A stretch of 64,000 nucleotides of DNA from Mycolicibacterium septicum DSM 44393 (GTDB taxonomy: Bacteria; Actinomycetota; Actinomycetes; Mycobacteriales; Mycobacteriaceae): NCBI RefSeq assembly GCF_000455325.1, contig NZ_HG322951.1, positions 1,561,370-1,625,369 of the forward strand, in the 5' to 3' direction. Below are positions 17,736 through 25,947 of the stretch, in pieces. Both the position numbers and the translations under genes were made by a program. Every line of letters begins with the position of its first letter. The first letter of the stretch is position 1. A model generated the notes under the pieces. The model saw only the letters and a list, made by a program, of their open reading frames with translations. It was not told the DNA's origin and ran no database searches.

Positions 17736-18731
17736 TCAGGCGGTCAATTTCTCACTCAGTTCCCACAGCCTCTGCGCGGCTTCCGGGTCGACCGCGTACC
17801 GCGTGACGCCGACCGTCGTCTCCATCGGTCCGGCGGTGATGTCGAGCGTCAACGGTTCGGTGATGTCTTCCAGCGGCGCGATGTCGTTGTTCTGCAGGTA
17901 CACGCCACCGAGGTCGTCTAGCTGCGGGCTGGTGGCTGCCCAAACGCTGGTCGACGCACCTTGTTCCGGAGTCTTGCGATCCCGCTCCGGATCGATCACC
18001 GGTTGTCCGTCGTCGTCGACCAGGCCCATGGCGCGCCAGCCGTCTTCGCCGAGCCACGGTGCGAGGTTGGTACTCACGATGCCGCCGGGATGTAGTGCGT
18101 ACCCGCGGATTCCATCGTCGGCGAAGCGGCGGTCGAGTTCCACTGCGAACAACACATTGGCCGTCTTCGACTGGCCGTATGCCACCATGCCGTCGAACTC
18201 GCCGGCGTCGAAATGCGGGTCGTCCCAGCGGATGTCGGACAGATGGTGTCCCCAGGACGAAACCTCCACCACACGGGCGCCCGAAGCCCCGCGCAATGCG
18301 GGGAGTAGACCCAGTGTCAGTTGGAAATGGCCCAGGTGATTGGTGGCGAACTGTGATTCGTAACCGCGGGCGTCGCGGACCAGTTCGCCACCCATGATGC
18401 CGGCGTTGTTCACCAGGATGTGCAGTGGCTGACCTGAGTCGAGGTATCTGACTGCGAACGTGTCGATTGATCGTGCGTCCATCAGGTCGAGCGCGTGTAC
18501 CTCGACGCGGTCGATGCCGGCCAGCGCGCGTGCCGCCCGTTCCGGGGAGCGCGCGCCGACCACCACCGAGGCTCCGGCCTGGCTCAGAGCCCGGGTGGTC
18601 TCGAGCCCGAGGCCGACATGACCGGCGGTGACGATGACGTTGCGTCCAGACAGGTCGATGCCCGCGAGCACGTCCGTTGCCGTCGAGGCCGCGGTGAATC
18701 CCGATCCGATGGGGCGTTGGTTCTGTGTCAT
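17736..18731 (-). CDS. SDR family oxidoreductase (WWOX/retinol dehydrogenase-like)
   Basis: A 331-aa SDR of the long-substrate-loop type often found in actinobacteria. NNAGIMGGEL, SSWGH and YGQSK give an intact Ser-Tyr-Lys active site. The glycine motif reads TAGHVGLG rather than TGGxxGLG, an unusual Gly-to-Ala change next to the dinucleotide pyrophosphate. It is divergent from an AraC-type regulator across 73 bp and is its likely target. Confidence 0.85.
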   Translation of the reverse strand: MTQNQRPIGSGFTAASTATDVLAGIDLSGRNVIVTAGHVGLGLETTRALSQAGASVVVGARSPERAARALAGIDRVEVHALDLMDARSIDTFAVRYLDSGQPLHILVNNAGIMGGELVRDARGYESQFATNHLGHFQLTLGLLPALRGASGARVVEVSSWGHHLSDIRWDDPHFDAGEFDGMVAYGQSKTANVLFAVELDRRFADDGIRGYALHPGGIVSTNLAPWLGEDGWRAMGLVDDDGQPVIDPERDRKTPEQGASTSVWAATSPQLDDLGGVYLQNNDIAPLEDITEPLTLDITAGPMETTVGVTRYAVDPEAAQRLWELSEKLTA

Positions 18732-18804
18732 GTCTCCACGATGTATCCGCTTGCCCGGACTTTGAATGGTTGTGAGTCCATATTTTTTACGCGATAGTAC
18801 GGAG

Positions 18805-19758
18805 ATGGTTCGTGATCAGCTCTCCGATGTCTTTGACCTCGTCGAGGTCCGTGGCCTGATCTCCGGAGGGTTCGCCGTGCGCGGGGACTGGCGGGCCCAC
18901 GCGCCGATCAGGTATCCGCTCAAGTTGACCGCCGTGGTGTGCGGTCGTGTCCGGCTCATCACCGACGGCATGGATCAGCCCATCGAGCTGCTCGCCGGTG
19001 ACGTGGCCATTCTCAACAGCCGCAAATGGGTCGCGTTGGAAGGTGGGCCGGGAACGGGGCCGCCGACCGAGATCGTCTTGCGTGAATCCGATCCGTTCGT
19101 GCGCATCGACGGCGCCGATTGCGGCGACGCCGACGTGATCATCGGCGGGCACGTCGACGTCAACCCTGCCGGTGAGGCGCTGCTCATGCATGCCCTGCCG
19201 CCGGTGGGACACGTCCGCGCCGCATCGGCACAGGCGGGCAGCCTGCACGGGCTGCTCGACCGACTGGTGGACGAGGTGACCGGTGACCGGATAGGCGCGG
19301 CGTTCGCCATTCGCCAGCATGGCCAGCTGCTGCTGCTCGAGGTGCTACGGGCGTACATCGATCAGGGTGAACGCCTGCCGCCGGGCTGGTTGCGGGTGCT
19401 GACGGATGAGCGGTTGCGCCCCGCGCTTGCCGTGATGCACGACCAACCCGCGAAGCCCTGGCGGTTGGAGGAGCTGGCTCGTGCAGCAGCGATGTCACGG
19501 ACATCGTTCGCTGAGCGGTTCCGTGCGGTGGCCGGGGTACCGCCGCTGACCTACCTGAACAACTGGCGAATGCTGCTGGCGCAGCGTGCCCTTCGCGATG
19601 ACGACACCCGCGTCGGCGTACTGGCTGTCACGCTCGGTTACTCCTCCGAAGGTGCGTTCTCCAACGCGTTCAAACGCGAGGTGGGTATGTCTCCACTGCG
19701 CTACCGGGCGCACGTCCGCGATGAATCGGCGGCCGCTGACCGGTCGGTATCGGTATGA
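18805..19758 (+). CDS. AraC family transcriptional regulator (cupin type)
   Basis: A 317-aa regulator. The N-terminal cupin-like sensor (about 1-190) contains PLKLTAVVCGRVRLIT and LLAGDVAILNS. The C-terminal double helix-turn-helix (about 215-305) contains WRLEELARAAAMSRTSFAERFRAVAG and LGYSSEGAFSNAFKREVGMSPLRYR. ATG 18805 is preferred to ATG 18766; GATAGT lies 6 nt before it. It overlaps the downstream FMN-binding gene by 4 bp and is divergent from the SDR at 17736, so it probably controls both. Confidence 0.88.
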   Translation: MVRDQLSDVFDLVEVRGLISGGFAVRGDWRAHAPIRYPLKLTAVVCGRVRLITDGMDQPIELLAGDVAILNSRKWVALEGGPGTGPPTEIVLRESDPFVRIDGADCGDADVIIGGHVDVNPAGEALLMHALPPVGHVRAASAQAGSLHGLLDRLVDEVTGDRIGAAFAIRQHGQLLLLEVLRAYIDQGERLPPGWLRVLTDERLRPALAVMHDQPAKPWRLEELARAAAMSRTSFAERFRAVAGVPPLTYLNNWRMLLAQRALRDDDTRVGVLAVTLGYSSEGAFSNAFKREVGMSPLRYRAHVRDESAAADRSVSV

Positions 19759-20249
19759 CGATCACCGGCAAGCTTGACCAGCGCTTCAGCGAGGCGACCG
19801 AAGCGACGAGTTGGGAGTCCGCCGCGGCAGTCCTCGACACTGCCGGGCTGTACTGGCTCACGACCGTGCGCGGCGACGGGCGCCCGCACGTCACCCCGTT
19901 GGTCGGGGTGTGGACCGATGGTGTGTTCGTGTTCTGCACCGGGTCCTCCGAGCAGAAGGCGCGCAATCTGCAGGCGGGAGCGGCCGTCGTCGTGACCACC
20001 GGAACCAACACCTGGAACGCCGGCCTCGATGTCGTTCTCGAGGGCACCGCTGCGCGCGTGACCGGGCTGCCGCGGCTGACCGCATTGGCCGGCGCCTACC
20101 GGAGCAAGTACGGCGACGACTGGGATTTCGATTGCGACGACGAGGTTTTCGACCCGCAGGGTGAGGCGGCGATCGTCTACGAGGTCACCCCGGCCAAGGT
20201 GATCGCGTTCGCCAAGTCACCGCATGGCCAGACCGGCTTCCGCTTCTAA
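19755..20249 (+). CDS. Pyridoxamine 5'-phosphate oxidase-fold protein
   Basis: A 164-aa split-barrel flavin/F420-binding protein. It has WLTTVRGDGRPHVTPLVGVW at the dimer and cofactor face, then KARNLQAGAAVVVTTG and a C-terminal strand VYEVTPAKVIAFAKS. Relatives bind F420 or FMN and reduce small molecules. Its ATG overlaps the araC-type stop (ATGA), so the two are co-translated. Substrate unknown. Confidence 0.85.
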   Translation: MTITGKLDQRFSEATEATSWESAAAVLDTAGLYWLTTVRGDGRPHVTPLVGVWTDGVFVFCTGSSEQKARNLQAGAAVVVTTGTNTWNAGLDVVLEGTAARVTGLPRLTALAGAYRSKYGDDWDFDCDDEVFDPQGEAAIVYEVTPAKVIAFAKSPHGQTGFRF

Positions 20250-20253
20250 CCCG

Positions 20254-20306
20254 GCGACTTGTGCACGTTTTCCGGCGGTCAGCGCGGATAAACGTGCACA
20301 AATCGC
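20254..20306. terminator. Palindrome in a convergent gap, probable bidirectional terminator
   Basis: A perfect 12-bp inverted repeat (TTGTGCACGTTT / AAACGTGCACAA, arms at 20259-20270 and 20290-20301) with a 19-nt loop fills the gap between the FMN-binding gene and menB. There is no long T run. The position between convergent genes suggests a two-way transcription barrier. Its sequence differs from the other palindromic repeats here. Confidence 0.6.
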
Positions 20307-20307
20307 T

Positions 20308-21225
20308 CTAGAAGTAGCGGGGGAAACCGCTCCAGTCCGGGTCGCGCTTCTGCAGGAACGCGTCGCGGCCCTCGACGGCCTCGTCGGTCATGTAGGCCAA
20401 CCGGGTGGCTTCCCCGGCGAACACCTGCTGGCCCACCAGGCCGTCGTCGATCAGGTTGAACGAGAACTTGAGCATCCGGATCGCCTGGGGCGACTTGCCG
20501 TTGATCTCGGCGGCCCACTGCAGGCCGACGGACTCCAGTTCGGCATGGTCGACGACATCGTTCACCGCGCCCATCTGATACATGGTCTCGGCGTCGTAGG
20601 CGCGGCCCAGGAAGAAGATCTCGCGGGCGAACTTCTGCCCCGTCTGGCGGGCCAGGTATGCGCTGCCGAATCCGCCGTCGAAGCTGCCTACGTCGGCGTC
20701 GGTCTGCTTGAACCGGGCATGCTGGCGGCTGGCCAAGGTCAGGTCACACGTGACGTGCAGGCTGTGTCCGCCGCCGGCCGCCCAGCCGTTGACCAGGCAG
20801 ATCACCACCTTCGGCATGAACCGGATGAGCCGCTGCACCTCGAGGATGTGCAGCCGTCCGGCCCGCGCCGGATCGACCGTCTCGGCGGTTTCGCCCTCCG
20901 CGTACTGATAGCCGGACCTGCCGCGGATGCGCTGGTCGCCACCGGAGCAGAACGCCCAGCCGCCGTCCTTTGCCGACGGGCCGTTGCCGGTCAGCAGCAC
21001 CACACCGACGTCGGGGGACATCCGGGCGTGGTCGAGGACCCGGTACAGCTCGTCGACGGTGTGGGGCCGGAAGGCGTTGCGCACCTCGGGCCGGTCGAAC
21101 GCGACCCGGACCGTGGGCTGCCGGGCGCCGTCGGCGACGTGGCGGTGGTACGTGATGTCGGTCAGATCGTCGAAGCCGGGCACCGGCTCCCAGACTGTCG
21201 GGTCGAACGGGTTGTCTGCACTCAC
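20308..21225 (-). CDS. menB: 1,4-Dihydroxy-2-naphthoyl-CoA synthase MenB
   Basis: A 305-aa crotonase-fold enzyme that closes the naphthoquinone ring of o-succinylbenzoyl-CoA. It matches remembered M. tuberculosis MenB (Rv0548c) almost throughout: FCSGGDQRIRGRSGYQYA, VNGWAAGGGHSLH (oxyanion glycine region), TDADVGSFDGGFGSAYLAR (catalytic Asp/Ser region) and the PRYF C-terminus. It starts with GTG 21225, with TACAGT seven bases upstream, indicating a leaderless transcript. It is separated from the other men genes by accessory DNA. Confidence 0.97.
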   Translation of the reverse strand: MSADNPFDPTVWEPVPGFDDLTDITYHRHVADGARQPTVRVAFDRPEVRNAFRPHTVDELYRVLDHARMSPDVGVVLLTGNGPSAKDGGWAFCSGGDQRIRGRSGYQYAEGETAETVDPARAGRLHILEVQRLIRFMPKVVICLVNGWAAGGGHSLHVTCDLTLASRQHARFKQTDADVGSFDGGFGSAYLARQTGQKFAREIFFLGRAYDAETMYQMGAVNDVVDHAELESVGLQWAAEINGKSPQAIRMLKFSFNLIDDGLVGQQVFAGEATRLAYMTDEAVEGRDAFLQKRDPDWSGFPRYF

Positions 21226-21335
21226 GTGCTCGACTGTAGAGCGAACGAATCCAGAGGTTTCACAGGTACCGTCGCGGGGTACGAAAGTCGGCGCGATGAT
21301 GCGTACCGCGCATCACCAGATCAGAGGGGACCACG

Positions 21336-21614
21336 ATGAAGCGCTCAGTGAGTGTGTTGTTGTCGGGACTGGCTACGGGCTTGGTGCTCGTCGGATGCTC
21401 GCCTGCGATCACCGGTGGTGACACCAAGTGCAAGGACTTCATCGGCCAGGACGAGAAGACGCAGAACGAAGCGGTGTCCAAGATGCTCAAAGATGAAAAG
21501 GGCACCGACGCGGCGCAGCTGGAGATCACCGGAACCCGCCTGGCGGTGCAGACCTTCTGTCAGACGGTGGGCAAGGAGGACTCCAAGATCAAGGAAGCCC
21601 CGCACCTGAGCTGA
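21336..21614 (+). CDS. Small lipoprotein, possibly HdeA-like
   Basis: A 92-aa protein with a lipoprotein signal peptide whose lipobox is LVGC (Cys at about residue 21). The mature part has two cysteines, in TKCKDF and TFCQTV, and a helical, charged middle (GQDEKTQNEAVSKMLKDEKG). Similar mycobacterial proteins are often annotated as HdeA-type acid-stress proteins. A GAGGGGA ribosome-binding sequence precedes ATG 21336. The chaperone role is only a family-level guess. Confidence 0.75.
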   Translation: MKRSVSVLLSGLATGLVLVGCSPAITGGDTKCKDFIGQDEKTQNEAVSKMLKDEKGTDAAQLEITGTRLAVQTFCQTVGKEDSKIKEAPHLS

Positions 21615-21619
21615 CGCGG

Positions 21620-22069
21620 CTAGGCCGGGTCCAGCCGGAATACCGGGCAGCGCCCGGCCAAGGCCTCGAATTCGTCGGGGTTGGGCCCGGTCACCAGTCC
21701 GGCGTTGCGCATGAAGCCGACGCCGGAGGGGACCAGGATCGGGAACTGACGTAGCAGCGGCCGGGCCTGTTCGGTGGGGATCTCCACCACGCGCACCCGC
21801 TGGTCGTTGCGGCCCTGGTGCACCGTGGCCTCACCGGCGGCGCGGGCGTTGGCCGCCCAGTCGCCGCCGGGCAGCCCGGCCACGATGTAGCGGTGGCCGT
21901 CGACGGTCATCGGGGTGACCGGCGTCGAGCGCGGTTTCCCTGATTTGCGCCCGGGCACCGTCAGCACCACCGGTCCCTTGTCGCCGCCGACGCCGAGCTT
22001 GTTCAGCCCGATCATCACCTTGTTGACGTACTTCAACCACCACGGCGGCCGGATGCGGTCGTCAGCCAT
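21620..22069 (-). CDS. Deazaflavin-dependent nitroreductase family (Ddn/DUF385)
   Basis: A 149-aa split-barrel protein of the Ddn/FDOR-A type. Visible are the N-terminal PPWWLKYVNKVMIGLNKLG, the cofactor-binding VLTVPGRKSGKPRSTPVTPM, and GHRYIVAGLPGGDWAANARAAGEA. Family members use F420H2 to reduce quinones or nitro compounds at the membrane. The substrate is unknown. It is convergent with the small lipoprotein gene and lies 9 bp downstream of the HAD gene on the same strand. Confidence 0.88.
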   Translation of the reverse strand: MADDRIRPPWWLKYVNKVMIGLNKLGVGGDKGPVVLTVPGRKSGKPRSTPVTPMTVDGHRYIVAGLPGGDWAANARAAGEATVHQGRNDQRVRVVEIPTEQARPLLRQFPILVPSGVGFMRNAGLVTGPNPDEFEALAGRCPVFRLDPA

Positions 22070-22078
22070 GGCTCCACC

Positions 22079-22769
22079 CTAGGCGCGGATGCCGACGCTC
22101 TGCAGGGCCGCGATCAGCCCGTCTGGGCGCTCGGCGGTGGGCAGCGGGTCGACGAGCGCGAACTGGCAGCCCACGGTGCGGGCACCGCCGTCGGCCTCCT
22201 CGCTGTCGCCGACCATCAGCGCGTCCTGGGCGGCCACTCCGAGGCGGTCGAGCGCGGTGGTGAAGATCGCCGGGTCGGGTTTGATGGCACCGACCTCGAA
22301 GGACAGCACGAACTCGTCGACGTGCTCGGCGGCGCCGATCGCCGCGAACGCCGGCCGCACGTCGAACGCGATGTTGGAGACGACGGCGGTCCGGATCCCT
22401 TGTGCTCGCAGGTTTTTTGAACACGCGCGCGGTGTCGGGGTAGGCGGTCCAGCTGGCCGGATCGATCACCCGGTCGTACAACGCCTGCGCGTGATGGTCG
22501 GCCAGCCCGGACTCCCGCAACACATGCAGGTAAGCCTCGCGGTGCAGGTGCGGGGCCAGGTCGCGGTTGGCCCAGGCCCGGTACTGCTCGTCGGTCATCG
22601 ACACGGACCGGCCGGTCGGGGCGGTGAGCCGGCGCATCAGCTCGGCCTGCACGTGGCCGTCGACCGCGCGTTCGTCGACGGCCATCCCGGCGAACCAGCT
22701 GTCGTCCTCTTCGAGGCGGAACAGGGTCCCGGAGTAATCGAACAATACGGCTGACACCATGTCCGCCAT
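22079..22769 (-). pseudogene. HAD family hydrolase, frameshifted
   Basis: The reading frame from MADMVSAVLFDYSGTLF (motif I, DYSGT) runs through the cap region to ARVFK. It continues in another frame with NLRAQGIRTAVVSN (motif II), EVGAIKPDPAIF (motif III Lys) and LMVGDSEEAD (motif IV), ending IRA. The shift coincides with a run of six A on the coding strand (T run at 22413-22418). Five A would restore one frame of about 230 aa with all HAD motifs. Either the gene is newly inactivated or the extra base is a sequence error. Starts at 22769 and 22760 are both possible. Substrate unknown. Confidence 0.85.
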
Positions 22770-22791
22770 GGTGCCATGAGGCCGGTCGGTA

Positions 22792-24057
22792 TCAGCTGCG
22801 TTCGCGGATTGCCTTGTCCACCAGTACCTGTCGCTCACGTTCGTTGTCGGACAGGGCAGCGGCCCGGTCGAACTGCTCGGCGGCGTCGCGGTGGCGGCCG
22901 AGCCGGGACAGCAGTTCGCCGCGGACACTCGGCAGTAGATAGGAGCCGTCCAGGCCCTCGATCCCGTCGACGAGCGTCAGGGCCTCCTGCGGGCCCGAGC
23001 GCATCGCGACGGCCACCGCGCGGTTGAGCTGCACCACGGCCGACGGCGTGATCTGAAGCAGGGCGTCATAGAGCGCGACGATGCGGGTCCAGTCGGTGTC
23101 GGTTGCCGTCGGGGCCACCGCGTGGCACTCGGCGAGCGCGGCCTGCAGCGCATACGGGCCCCAACCCCGTTGCTGCCGTGCGGCACTGGAGCGCTCGAGG
23201 GCGGCGACGCCGCGTCGGATCTGCGCCCGGTCCCAGCGGGTCCGGTTCTGGTCCTCCAGCAGGATGGGCCTGCCCTCGGCGTCGGTGCGGGCCGCAAACC
23301 GCGAGGACTGGAACTCCATGAGCGCCAGCAGGCCGTCGACCTCGGGTTCGTCGGGCACCAGTGCGGCCAGCACGCGACCCAATCGCAGTGCTTCGGTGCA
23401 CAATTCGTCTCGGATCCAGCGCTGCCCGAAGGACGCAGAGTAGCCCTCGTTGTAGATCAGGTAGATGACCGAAAGCACCGCCGACAGCCGCTGCGGGTAC
23501 TCGTCGCGGGGCGGCACCTCGAACGGCGGATTGGCCTGGGCCAGCGCCTTTTTGGCCCGGGTGATGCGGGCGGCCGCGGTGGCGGTCGAGATGAGGAAGG
23601 CCCGGGCGATCTCCTCGGTGCTCAACCCGCCGACCATGCGCAGCGTCAGCGCGATCTGGGCCTCGCGGGACAACACCGGGTGGGCGGCGATGAAGATCAG
23701 CCGCAACACGTCGTCGTCGATCCGGTCGGGATCCCAGGACTCCTCGACGTGGTCGGCCAGATCGCGGGCCAGCACTGCGTACTTGGCGTCGAGGTTCTCC
23801 GCGCGCCGCCAGTGATCGATGGCCTTGCGTTTGGCCACCGTGGTCAGCCAGGCCCCCGGAGTGCGCGGCACACCGGTCTGTGGCCATTGCGTGAGCGCGT
23901 CGAGCAGGGCTTCGGATGCCAGATCCTCGGCCAGGGCCACATCGCCGACCGCGCGGGTCAGCGTGGCCAGGATCTTGGCCGCCTCCATCCGCCACACCGC
24001 GTCGAGCGTCTTCTGCAGGTCGGCAGCGGTCGCCGGGTTGTCGGGCACCTCACCCAT
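22792..24057 (-). CDS. ECF42-type RNA polymerase sigma factor
   Basis: A 421-aa sigma factor, far longer than a normal ECF. Sigma-2 (about 20-85) contains LAEDLASEALLDALTQWP and AWLTTVAKRKAIDHWRR. Sigma-4 (about 125-185) contains LSREAQIALTLRMVGGLSTEEIARAFLIS and RITRAKKAL. A helical TPR-like extension of about 230 residues ends YLLPSVRGELLSRLGRHRDAAEQFDRA. That extension defines group ECF42 (DUF6596), whose members lack an anti-sigma factor and are encoded beside YCII/DGPF proteins. Here the YCII gene lies two genes upstream, beyond fadD8, and carries an ECF42-type promoter. Confidence 0.93.
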   Translation of the reverse strand: MGEVPDNPATAADLQKTLDAVWRMEAAKILATLTRAVGDVALAEDLASEALLDALTQWPQTGVPRTPGAWLTTVAKRKAIDHWRRAENLDAKYAVLARDLADHVEESWDPDRIDDDVLRLIFIAAHPVLSREAQIALTLRMVGGLSTEEIARAFLISTATAAARITRAKKALAQANPPFEVPPRDEYPQRLSAVLSVIYLIYNEGYSASFGQRWIRDELCTEALRLGRVLAALVPDEPEVDGLLALMEFQSSRFAARTDAEGRPILLEDQNRTRWDRAQIRRGVAALERSSAARQQRGWGPYALQAALAECHAVAPTATDTDWTRIVALYDALLQITPSAVVQLNRAVAVAMRSGPQEALTLVDGIEGLDGSYLLPSVRGELLSRLGRHRDAAEQFDRAAALSDNERERQVLVDKAIRERS

Positions 24058-24061
24058 TCTG

Positions 24062-24121
24062 CCGAGCAGACGCGCAGGTACCCCACATCACGTGAATCCG
24101 GGTACCTACGCGTGTGCTCGC
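24062..24121. repeat. Intergenic palindromic repeat, family 1 copy B
   Basis: A 60-bp palindrome between fadD8 and the sigma gene. It shares GAGCAGACGC - 2 bp - AGGTACCC on the left and GGGTAC - 4 bp - GCGTNTGCTCGC on the right with the copy at 17650-17709, at identical spacing. Only the central loop differs. The outer arms pair at 10 of 11 bases and the inner arms perfectly. Confidence 0.85.
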
Positions 24122-24131
24122 GCAGAAAAAC

Positions 24132-25742
24132 TCAGCCGATCGCGCGGGCAGCGCCCTCCCAGAACTGGGCCCGGACGGCCTTCTTGTCGGGCTTGCCGAG
24201 TGCGGTCACCGGAACGGAGTCGACGACGATCACCTGCTTGGGCGATTGCACCGAGCCCTTGCGGTCCTTGACGGCCGTTTGGATCTCGGCGGTCACCTTG
24301 GCCACCGCCTCGTCGTCGGACGCGGCGTCGGGGCGCAGCACGATCACCGCGGTCACGGCCTCGCCCCATTTCTCGTCCGGGGTGCCGATGACGCACACCT
24401 GCGCCACCGAGGGATGTTCGGCCACAACGTCTTCCACCTCACGCGGGAACACGTTGAACCCGCCGGTGACGATCATGTCCTTGACGCGGTCGACGATGAA
24501 CCAATAGCCGTCCTCGTCCTCGCGGGCCATGTCGCCGGTGCGCAGCCAGCCGTCCTTGAAAGTATCGGCGGTGGCCTCGGGCAGCTTCCAATAGCCGCCG
24601 GCCAGCAGCGGTCCGGAGACGCAGATCTCGCCGACCTCGCCCCGGGGCACCGGGTTGCCCTCGGCGTCCAGCAGCGCGGTCCGGGCGAACAGCGTGGGCC
24701 GCCCGCAGGAGGTCAGCCGCTTCTCGTCGTGGTCCTTCTTGCCCAGGTACGAGATCACCATCGGCGCCTCGGACTGGCCGTAGTACTGCGCGAAGATCGG
24801 CCCGAAGCGCTTGAGCGCCTCGGCCAGCCGCACGGGGTTCATCGCGGAGGCGCCGTAGTACACGGTCTCCAGCGAGGACAGGTCGCGGGTGTGCGAATCC
24901 GGGTGGTCCATCAGCGCGTAGATCATCGACGGCACCAGCATGGTCGCGGTGATGCGCTGTTCCTCGATCACCCGCAGCACCTCGGCCGGGTCGAACTTGG
25001 TCAGCACCACCAGTTCGCCGCCCTTGACGATGGTCGGTGTGAAGAAGGCCGCGCCGGCGTGCGACAGCGGGGTGCACATCAGGAAGCGCGGGTTCTCGGG
25101 CCACTCCCACTCGGCGAGCTGAATCGTCGTCATCGTGGAGATCGAGCGCACCGTGCCCATCACGCCCTTGGGCTTACCGGTGGTGCCGCCGGTGTAGGTC
25201 AGCCCGCCGACGTGGTCGGGAGCGAGTTCGGCGGCCACCAGGGGCACCGGCGAGTACTTGGCGGCCTCGGCCGTGAGGTCGGAGACCGAGGCACTGGAGG
25301 CGGCCAGGGCTTCGGGCACCGGGCCGATGGTCAGCACCTGTCGCAGCGACGGCACCTTCTCCAGCAACCCCAGGGCCCGCTCCACGAACGCGGGCGTGGG
25401 GTCGATGATGAGGGTGGTCACCTCGGCATCGGACAGCACGTAGGCGTGGTCGTCCAGCGAACCGAGAGGGTGTAGTGCGGTGCGACGGTAGCCCTGGGTC
25501 TGGCCGGCGCCGATGATCATCAGCACCTCGGGGCGGTTCAGCGACAGCAGACCGACTCCTTCGCCGGTGCCTGCGCCGAGCGCTTCGAAGGCCTGAATGT
25601 ACTGGCTGATGCGTTCCGCGAGCTCACCACCGGTCAGGGTGGTGTCGCCGAGGAACAGCACCGGCTTGTCTTTGTTGCGCTTGAGCGCGCCGACCGTGAG
25701 GTGGCCGGAATGGATGGGATGGTGCAGCAGCGCATCACTCAT
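24132..25742 (-). CDS. fadD8: Fatty-acid-CoA ligase FadD8
   Basis: A 536-aa acyl-CoA synthetase (ANL superfamily). It has the P-loop TYTGGTTGKPKG, the YYGQSEAPM motif, GWLRTGDMAREDEDGYWFIVDRVKDMI (A8 hinge), and the C-terminal lysine region VTALGKPDKKAVR. Position just before the Rv0552-type amidohydrolase identifies it with Rv0551c fadD8. ATG 25742 has TAATCT seven bases upstream, so the transcript is probably leaderless. A KstR-type box abuts that element, pointing to sterol-related control. Substrate not proven. Confidence 0.93.
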   Translation of the reverse strand: MSDALLHHPIHSGHLTVGALKRNKDKPVLFLGDTTLTGGELAERISQYIQAFEALGAGTGEGVGLLSLNRPEVLMIIGAGQTQGYRRTALHPLGSLDDHAYVLSDAEVTTLIIDPTPAFVERALGLLEKVPSLRQVLTIGPVPEALAASSASVSDLTAEAAKYSPVPLVAAELAPDHVGGLTYTGGTTGKPKGVMGTVRSISTMTTIQLAEWEWPENPRFLMCTPLSHAGAAFFTPTIVKGGELVVLTKFDPAEVLRVIEEQRITATMLVPSMIYALMDHPDSHTRDLSSLETVYYGASAMNPVRLAEALKRFGPIFAQYYGQSEAPMVISYLGKKDHDEKRLTSCGRPTLFARTALLDAEGNPVPRGEVGEICVSGPLLAGGYWKLPEATADTFKDGWLRTGDMAREDEDGYWFIVDRVKDMIVTGGFNVFPREVEDVVAEHPSVAQVCVIGTPDEKWGEAVTAVIVLRPDAASDDEAVAKVTAEIQTAVKDRKGSVQSPKQVIVVDSVPVTALGKPDKKAVRAQFWEGAARAIG

Positions 25743-25753
25743 GGGGTCCAGAT

Positions 25754-25767
25754 TAGAACGTGTTCCA
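25754..25767. promoter_or_regulatory. KstR-type operator at the fadD8 promoter
   Basis: The 14-bp sequence TAGAACGTGTTCCA fits the remembered KstR consensus TNNAACNNGTTNNA at every fixed position. It overlaps by 2 bp, and otherwise lies just upstream of, the fadD8 -10 element (TAATCT on the minus strand, 25750-25755). Repressor binding there would block the promoter. KstR controls cholesterol and lipid catabolism genes in mycobacteria. Confidence 0.65.
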
Positions 25768-25907
25768 GAAAGCGTGGAGCCGATCCCCCGATGTCGGTGT
25801 AACACGAGGTCACCGACGGCCGATATACGGGTCGAAATACAGGTAGCGCAGTACTCGTGTCGGCCCTGCCGGCGCTGCCTAATGTGCAGGTGTGGGGGTG
25901 GGAGCCG

Positions 25908-25937
25908 GGCCCCGGCGGGTTAGGGACCGCCGGGGCC
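25908..25937. terminator. GC-rich stem-loop after the YCII gene
   Basis: A perfect 11-bp inverted repeat (GGCCCCGGCGG / CCGCCGGGGCC) with an 8-nt loop lies 11 bp downstream of the YCII stop. It has no T run on the minus strand, the form common for mycobacterial terminators. It would separate YCII from fadD8 transcription. Confidence 0.6.
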
Positions 25938-25947
25938 TGTGCCCCGA

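Noticed and set aside
16748..18731. Treating the two leftward SDR genes as part of the PucR island
   Set aside because: They are on the opposite strand. The first matches the Rv0547c backbone position and has its own leaderless-type promoter.
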